Shown: positions 6,376 through 10,030 of the stretch, piece after piece
Layout: every line of letters starts with the position of its first letter
Numbering within the stretch: the stretch's first letter is position 1
From: Actinomycetota bacterium
GTDB taxonomy: Bacteria > Actinomycetota > Thermoleophilia > UBA2241
Reading direction: 5' to 3'
Length of the DNA stretch: 10,030 nt
Assembly (NCBI GenBank): GCA_026392265.1
Contig: JAPLCL010000197.1
Location: 1-10,030 of the forward strand
Notes under the pieces: model-generated
Told to the model about the DNA's origin: nothing
What the model saw: the letters and a program-made list of their open reading frames with translations, nothing else
Database searches by the model: none
Position numbers and translations under genes: made by a program

Positions 6376-8202
6376 ATGGGCAGGAAGATCTGGCTTGCGC
6401 TCGCGCTCGCCGTCATCGTGGCGGCCAGCTTCGCCGCCGGCGCTGTAGCGGCGAAGCACAAGGCGGCGACGGATCCGCGCCCGAAGACCGTCACCAAGGG
6501 TCTCGACTACTTCCACGGCCGCCAGAAGGTCGACGGCGGGTTCGGCACGATGGCCGCCACAGCGTGGGTCATCCTTGGAGCCGTGGCCAGCGGCGAGCGC
6601 ATCGGCTCCACCATGTGGACGGTCGACGGCAACAACCCCTTTGGCTACCTGCAGGCGCACAGCCACGAAGCGGCCGCCACCGGCCCCGACGTTGACAATG
6701 CACCCGTCTACTACGCACGCGCGATCATGTCCTACGTTGCCGCCGACCGCGCCGAACGCGTGTTCGTCGCCGGGACCCCGCGCATCGACCTGCTGGCCAA
6801 GCTTTACGGCTACCAGGACCTCGTCGACGGCTCGCCCACGAAGGGCAGTTTCTCGCCGTCCACCTCGAGCCGCACGTTCCAGGCCGTCCACACCACGACG
6901 TGGGCGATCCTCTCCATGCAAGCTCTCGGCGAGGACGACAAGGATCGGTTCACGCTCGCCGAGAAGTGGCTCGCCACTCAGCAGCTCGCCGACGGCGGCT
7001 TCGCGGCGCAGGCCGGCGATCCTTCCAATTGCGAAGACACGGCGATGGCTATCCAGGCGCTGGTGCTCGCCACGGACGGCGCCCTCGACCCGGCCATCAT
7101 CCCCGCCGCCCGCCAGTACCTAAGGGCCAACCAGCGCGCCGACGGCGGCTTCCCCTACATGGCGGGGGCCGGGACCGACGCTTGGGCCACAGCAGCCACC
7201 ATCCAGGCCATCCTCGCCATGGGCGAGGAGCCCGACAGTGCCGACTGGATGCTCGGCGCGAACACGCCCAAGGCCGCGCTCGGCACGCTCCAGCGTACGA
7301 ACGGCGCCTACGAGAAGAAGCGTGGCGACGCGACTGGGCCGCTGCCCACCACCAGCTGGGCTCTGGTCGCGTTGCGCGACAAGCCGTTCACGACGTTCCC
7401 CGAGACGCGGCCTCCTGCGCTCAAGGCCTTCGTGTTCCGTCCGCAGATCAAGTCGGTCTCGCCGAAGAACGGCACCCGCTACACCAACACGAACTCGGTG
7501 CTCATCCGCGCCACGTACACGGACGGTGTCAAGGGGACGGGCGTGAACCCCAGCGCGTGCCGCGTGTACGTCGACAGCGTCAACAAGACGAAGCGGGCCG
7601 ACATCGGACGCTACCGGCTGTACCTGCAGCTCAAGAGCGTCCCCGACGGTGAGCACACCTACAGGCTCGAGATCATCGACTACGCCGGCAACGTCAAGAA
7701 GGTGGAGCGCCGATTCACTGTCGCCACGCCGACGCCGACGCCCACGTTGGCGCCGACGTACGTGCCGACGCCGACGCCGACGTATACCCCGCCGCCGTAC
7801 ATCTCGCCGACGTACACGCCGAGGCCGACGTACACGCCGACGCCGTACACCACGCTCACGCCCACCGCCTACCCGTCGAGCGAGACCACGGTCACCCCGA
7901 CGCCCTACCAGAGCGACGGCTACCCTGTGACCGGCGTGCCGATCACGTCGCCGAGCCCGTCCGACAGTCCGGGCGCCACGAGCAGCGGCGACTCGGGTAG
8001 TGCTGCGGGCTTCCTCGGTGGTACTCTGCTCGCCATGCTGCCCATCGGCGCCGCTATCGCATATGTCGCCTTCCGCCGCCGCGAGCAGGCGCTCAGCGCC
8101 GCCGGCGAGGGCGCGGTGCTAAAAGGCGGCGGCAGCCCCTGGGAACGCCTCAAAGGCGCCCTCGGCAAGTCCAAGGATCTCGTGAAACCGGCCGGGAGGT
8201 AA
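6376..8202 (+). CDS. Secreted membrane-anchored alpha/alpha-toroid (prenyltransferase/squalene-oxidase repeat) protein
   Basis: 608 residues from the ATG at 6376. A signal peptide spans about 1-26 (GRKIW, hydrophobic stretch, AVAA). Residues 36-336 carry alpha/alpha-toroid repeats with the QxxDGGF-type motif: RQKVDGGFG (49-57), QQLADGGFAAQ (202-212), NQRADGGFPYM (252-262), and a degenerate LQRTNGAY. Residues 356-449 form an Ig-like domain ending in PDGEHTYRLEIIDYAGNVKK. A Pro/Thr/Tyr-rich stalk (about 451-530), one membrane helix (about 544-566), an FRRRE stop-transfer and a basic 38-residue cytoplasmic tail follow. There is no DxDD motif, so it is not a squalene-hopene cyclase. The fold is shared with enzymes and with the cobalamin carriers intrinsic factor and transcobalamin; here a ligand- or glycan-binding surface receptor is more likely than an enzyme (inference). 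It is the first gene of an operon with an ExbB-like and a DUF2149 protein. Confidence 0.85.
   Translation: MGRKIWLALALAVIVAASFAAGAVAAKHKAATDPRPKTVTKGLDYFHGRQKVDGGFGTMAATAWVILGAVASGERIGSTMWTVDGNNPFGYLQAHSHEAAATGPDVDNAPVYYARAIMSYVAADRAERVFVAGTPRIDLLAKLYGYQDLVDGSPTKGSFSPSTSSRTFQAVHTTTWAILSMQALGEDDKDRFTLAEKWLATQQLADGGFAAQAGDPSNCEDTAMAIQALVLATDGALDPAIIPAARQYLRANQRADGGFPYMAGAGTDAWATAATIQAILAMGEEPDSADWMLGANTPKAALGTLQRTNGAYEKKRGDATGPLPTTSWALVALRDKPFTTFPETRPPALKAFVFRPQIKSVSPKNGTRYTNTNSVLIRATYTDGVKGTGVNPSACRVYVDSVNKTKRADIGRYRLYLQLKSVPDGEHTYRLEIIDYAGNVKKVERRFTVATPTPTPTLAPTYVPTPTPTYTPPPYISPTYTPRPTYTPTPYTTLTPTAYPSSETTVTPTPYQSDGYPVTGVPITSPSPSDSPGATSSGDSGSAAGFLGGTLLAMLPIGAAIAYVAFRRREQALSAAGEGAVLKGGGSPWERLKGALGKSKDLVKPAGR
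7727..7865 (+). repeat. Low-complexity Pro/Thr/Tyr-coding repeat (stalk of the toroid protein)
   Basis: Degenerate tandem units of the CCGACG and CCGACGTACACG kind encode PTPTPT and PTYTP repeats. The product is a stiff extracellular stalk between the Ig-like domain and the membrane helix. Such tracts are typical O-glycosylation targets in actinobacteria (family knowledge), and the copy number could vary between strains. Confidence 0.75.
8194..8200 (+). promoter_or_regulatory. Ribosome site for the ExbB-like gene inside the upstream gene's end
   Basis: GGGAGGT overlaps the last codons and stop (TAA, 8200-8202) of the toroid gene and stands nine bases before the GTG at 8210. This supports the GTG start and tight coupling of the two genes. 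Confidence 0.6.
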
Positions 8203-8209
8203 GCGGAGC

Positions 8210-9208
8210 GTGAACGGGCTTCAGCAGGTGATCTACGACGCCTCGCGTGTGCTGCTGTGGCCCGTGCTCATCGCGGCGCTCGTCTGCCTCTTCTGGGTAC
8301 TCATCGAGCTCGGCTTCTTTCTCTATGAGCTCTATCTGAGGTTCCGCTACCGAGATCTCGACGCGCTCGAAGCGCGCACGCTGCGCGCCCGAAGGGCGTT
8401 CCAGGACGGCAAACCGCGCACTGCGTACCGCTATCTCCAGGAGAACAACTACTCCATCGTCGTTGCCCGCTTCCTCTTCGACCTCATCCGCAACTACCAG
8501 ACTGAGCGCCTGGCGGCCAAGCCGCTCAAGCTCCTGCAGGAGTACGAGTTCTACACGGTCAAGCGCCTCGAGCGTACGCGCATCCTCGTGCGCGTGGGTC
8601 CGATCCTGGGCCTCATGGGCACGCTCATCCCGCTGGCACCGGCGCTCCTTGGCCTGGCGAGCGGCAACACCACCCAGTTCGCGGAGGATCTCACCACCGC
8701 GTTCTCGGTCACCGTCATCGGTCTGCTCATCGGCGGGATCGCCTACGTTATCAGCATCGTCCGCGACCGCCTGTACTCGCAGGACATCTCCGACATGGAA
8801 TACCTGCTCGAGTTGCTCGAAGGCGGCGACGAACGCCTGCAGTCGGGCCGGCGGCGCAACAAGAGGGGCGTCTGGGACGCCGACCCGGTCGTCGTGTACG
8901 AGGCCGCCGCCGCCGACGTGGAGAACACGGTGGCGATCCCAGTTCTGCTCGAGACCCCCAGAGAACCGCTCATCCCGTTCGCCTCCGACGAGCGTGGCGA
9001 GGCGCCGCTCGTCGCCGAACCGGCGGTGCCCGCGACCCCTATCCCTGCCGCGCCGGCCGGCGAAGCGCCGCCGCTCAGCTTCGACGATCCCGCCATGGAC
9101 TGGCAGCGCGACGAAGACCCCTTCGCCGACCTCGGGCCTGTGGATTCCAGCCCGCCGGCCGGGGGCGCGTCCGCGCCCGGCGCCGGCGCACCGCCCACGC
9201 GTCGCTGA
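8210..9208 (+). CDS. MotA/TolQ/ExbB-family proton-channel protein
   Basis: 332 residues, GTG start, seven bases after the toroid gene. There are three membrane segments: about 14-40, 127-150 and 163-185. The family core is clear: RVGPILGLMGTLIPLAPAL (128-146) for the second helix and TTAFSVTVIGLLIGGIAYV (162-180) for the third. T138 (GLMGT) and T168 (TVIG) occupy positions like the polar channel residues of ExbB. The cytoplasmic loop 41-126 is helical and charged. Residues 208-332 form a long Ala/Pro/acidic, probably disordered tail not seen in typical ExbB (about 240 residues). ExbB/TolQ/MotA proteins form a pentamer around a dimeric partner and use the proton or sodium gradient to do mechanical work. 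Here the DUF2149 protein encoded next is the likely partner, and the toroid protein the likely client (inference). E33 in the first helix is a notable buried acid. Confidence 0.92.
   Translation: MNGLQQVIYDASRVLLWPVLIAALVCLFWVLIELGFFLYELYLRFRYRDLDALEARTLRARRAFQDGKPRTAYRYLQENNYSIVVARFLFDLIRNYQTERLAAKPLKLLQEYEFYTVKRLERTRILVRVGPILGLMGTLIPLAPALLGLASGNTTQFAEDLTTAFSVTVIGLLIGGIAYVISIVRDRLYSQDISDMEYLLELLEGGDERLQSGRRRNKRGVWDADPVVVYEAAAADVENTVAIPVLLETPREPLIPFASDERGEAPLVAEPAVPATPIPAAPAGEAPPLSFDDPAMDWQRDEDPFADLGPVDSSPPAGGASAPGAGAPPTRR
9157..9178 (+). repeat. 22-base GC-rich motif, copy 2 (in the ExbB-like tail)
   Basis: Matches 21 of 22 bases of the intergenic hairpin core at 5843-5864. It encodes part of the Pro/Ala/Gly end of the ExbB-like protein (around residues 316-323). 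Its right arm diverges, so only an imperfect hairpin can form. It may be a decayed mobile palindromic element that supplied coding sequence for the disordered tail, or coincidence in low-complexity DNA. Confidence 0.4.
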
Positions 9209-9210
9209 GG
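9207..9210 (+). promoter_or_regulatory. Ribosome site for the DUF2149 gene
   Basis: GAGG, overlapping the stop of the ExbB-like gene, stands five bases before a GTG at 9216. The frame is open much further upstream, but that part reads as an Arg/Ser-rich shadow of the ExbB-like gene, so this site fixes the start. Confidence 0.6.
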
Positions 9211-9215
9211 CCGCC

Positions 9216-9815
9216 GTGCCGGCGTCCGACGACCATCCCAACATCAAGAACCTCGGGACCGTTTACGAGCCCCGCGGAGACGGTCTGCGCTACATGCGTC
9301 GCCGCCGCATCGGCACGGCCGATCGCAACGGCGACCCGCTCGACGGCGTCGTCAACCTGTTCACGGTCGCTGTCGTTCTGGCCGTCGGCTTCCTGGTCGC
9401 GGCGCTCTCGGCCGCCGGCCTGAGCGGCCTCCTGACCGACCAGCACATGACCATCGTCACGAATCCCGGCACGCCGCAGATGCAGGTCATCGTGAAGGAC
9501 GGCGACCAGATCGTGAAGCTCGACATGGCGAACGGCGCCCAGGTCCAGGGGCTCGGCACGCTTGTCGGGTCTTTCTACAGGCTGGCCGACGGCTCCGTGG
9601 TCTGGGTGCCTGCCGACGCGCTGCCGCCCGCTGGCTCTACGCCGGTCCCGGGTACCTCCCCGTCTCCCGCAGCGACGACGACGCCCGCGCCGACCACGAC
9701 GGACTACCCCACCACGAACCCGTACGCGACGCCCCTGCCAACGCCCACCCCGCTGCCCACAGCCCCGGCGACCACGCAGCCCACGCCGGGCGTGACGCTC
9801 ACCCCCGGCGCCTAG
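9216..9815 (+). CDS. DUF2149 protein, probable ExbD-like partner of the proton channel
   Basis: 199 residues from GTG at 9216. The N-terminal 44 residues are cytoplasmic with an RRRR patch (28-31). One membrane helix spans about 45-70, preceded by DPLDGVVNLF. The outside domain, about 74-132, carries the DUF2149 pattern: MTIVTNPGTPQMQVIVKDG (78-96), then QGLGTLVGSFYRLADGSVVW (111-130). A Thr/Pro-rich tail (136-199) follows. Family knowledge: DUF2149 genes are repeatedly found beside MotA/ExbB-type genes, notably in methanogens and anaerobes, and have the one-helix layout of ExbD/TolR/MotB. No acidic residue lies within the helix; D40 and D43 just before it are the best candidates for the proton-binding Asp of ExbD-type partners. 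The extra Thr/Pro tail echoes the stalk of the toroid protein, and both would face outside. Confidence 0.85.
   Translation: MPASDDHPNIKNLGTVYEPRGDGLRYMRRRRIGTADRNGDPLDGVVNLFTVAVVLAVGFLVAALSAAGLSGLLTDQHMTIVTNPGTPQMQVIVKDGDQIVKLDMANGAQVQGLGTLVGSFYRLADGSVVWVPADALPPAGSTPVPGTSPSPAATTTPAPTTTDYPTTNPYATPLPTPTPLPTAPATTQPTPGVTLTPGA
9634..9810 (+). repeat. Thr/Pro-coding low-complexity tract (tail of the DUF2149 protein)
   Basis: A C- and ACG/CCG-rich stretch encodes TSPSPAATTTPAPTTT-like and TPLPTPTPLPT-like sequence. Its composition differs from the compact domain before it, and it resembles the stalk-coding repeat at 7727-7865. Likely an extended, possibly O-glycosylated, extracellular tail. Confidence 0.65.
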
Positions 9816-9876
9816 GCTCCGCTCTCTGGGGAGTGACCAGCTTTGGCAGCGAGCGCCGAGGACTCCGTCGCCTGCC
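9816..9876. other. Short convergent intergenic gap
   Basis: 61 bases between the DUF2149 stop and the parB stop. I see no convincing terminator hairpin or U-run here; the two transcripts may overlap. Confidence 0.4.
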
Positions 9877-10030
9877 TCACTCTCTGAGCGACCGCAGCAA
9901 GCCGACCAGGCGCTCCAGCTCTCCCCTGCTCTTGAACGCGATCTGGATGCTCCCGCCGCGCTTGCCGCTGCGGATGCGCACCGGCGTCTCCAGTAAGCCG
10001 TAGAGCTCGTCGACCAGGTCGCTGAAGTCG
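9877..10030 (-). CDS. parB: ParB chromosome-partitioning protein, C-terminal end only
   Basis: The gene enters from the right edge; 50 codons and a TGA at 9877-9879 are visible. The peptide includes FSDLVDELYGLLETPVRI, then GKRGGSIQIAFKSRGELERL and VGLLRSLRE. This is the C-terminal dimerisation domain of ParB/Spo0J proteins (helix, then TPVRI-x-GKRGG-x-I-x-I strand pair, then helix). ParB is a CTP-dependent clamp that spreads from parS sites and works with ParA in chromosome segregation. The DNA-binding and CTPase domains lie outside the window. A chromosomal parB usually sits near the replication origin together with parA, rsmG and rnpA, so the region beyond the right edge may be origin-proximal (inference). 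Confidence 0.82.
   Translation of the reverse strand, partial: DFSDLVDELYGLLETPVRIRSGKRGGSIQIAFKSRGELERLVGLLRSLRE

Noticed and set aside
6208..6921. Leftward open frame covering the divergent control region and the start of the toroid gene
   Set aside because: It has no ribosome site worth noting and antisense-like composition, and it overlaps a strong signal peptide-encoding gene start on the other strand.
6376..7400. Squalene-hopene cyclase or protein prenyltransferase enzyme
   Set aside because: No DxDD motif and no convincing zinc-ligand set, and the protein has a signal peptide and surface anchor. Toroid fold without evident catalysis is the safer call.
8150..9247. Long open frame (365 codons) on the - strand opposite the ExbB-like gene
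   Set aside because: It is an antisense shadow: highly charged composition and no recognisable motif, opposite an unmistakable ExbB-like gene.
9816..9876. Bidirectional terminator between the DUF2149 gene and parB
   Set aside because: I found no stem longer than a few bases and no U-run in this gap.
1..10030. CRISPR array, tRNA, rRNA, transposase or integrase
   Set aside because: No regularly spaced repeats, cloverleaf, rRNA sequence or mobile-element gene could be seen on either strand.

Overview
The window is visibly GC-rich, uses GTG starts freely and packs genes with 4-base overlaps or 7-base gaps. The mix of a polyprenol-phosphate/GT-C glycosylation block, Thr/Pro-rich secreted proteins with C-terminal membrane anchors, an ExbB-like/DUF2149 pair and a chromosomal-type ParB suggests a high-GC bacterium, most likely a deep-branching or anaerobic actinobacterium. 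The phylum is inference only; no rRNA or taxonomic marker is present.

Left half (1-5802), cell-envelope glycosylation. A 5'-truncated PIG-V-like polytopic mannosyltransferase runs rightwards (1-1047). It converges on a leftward four-gene operon (5802 to 1066): a DPM1/GtrB-like family 2 transferase with two membrane helices, a GT-B glycosyltransferase, an eight-helix-type flippase-like LPG-synthase/UPF0104 protein, and a DUF2079 GT-C-like membrane protein. All three junctions are the same GTGA stop/start overlap, so translation is probably coupled. The likely logic is that the family 2 enzyme charges polyprenol phosphate with a sugar, and the GT-C-type proteins (DUF2079, PIG-V) use it outside the membrane.

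Middle (5803-6375), control region. A 17-bp perfect hairpin separates the operon from a small unrecognised leftward gene (5902-6159). A divergent intergenic region with short hairpins and candidate -10 boxes follows.

Right half (6376-9815), a three-gene rightward operon with 7-base gaps: (i) a secreted alpha/alpha-toroid (prenyltransferase/squalene-cyclase-repeat) protein with an Ig-like domain, Thr/Pro stalk and C-terminal membrane anchor; (ii) a MotA/TolQ/ExbB proton-channel homologue; (iii) a DUF2149 protein that looks like the ExbD-type partner, with an extracellular domain and another Thr/Pro tail. This is the most interesting unit: a possible proton-driven surface-receptor machine in an organism that may have no outer membrane. 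Toroids of this fold include cobalamin carriers, so corrinoid capture is one hypothesis, but no B12 riboswitch was seen.

Right edge: the last 50 codons of a leftward ParB gene (9877-10030), converging on the DUF2149 gene.
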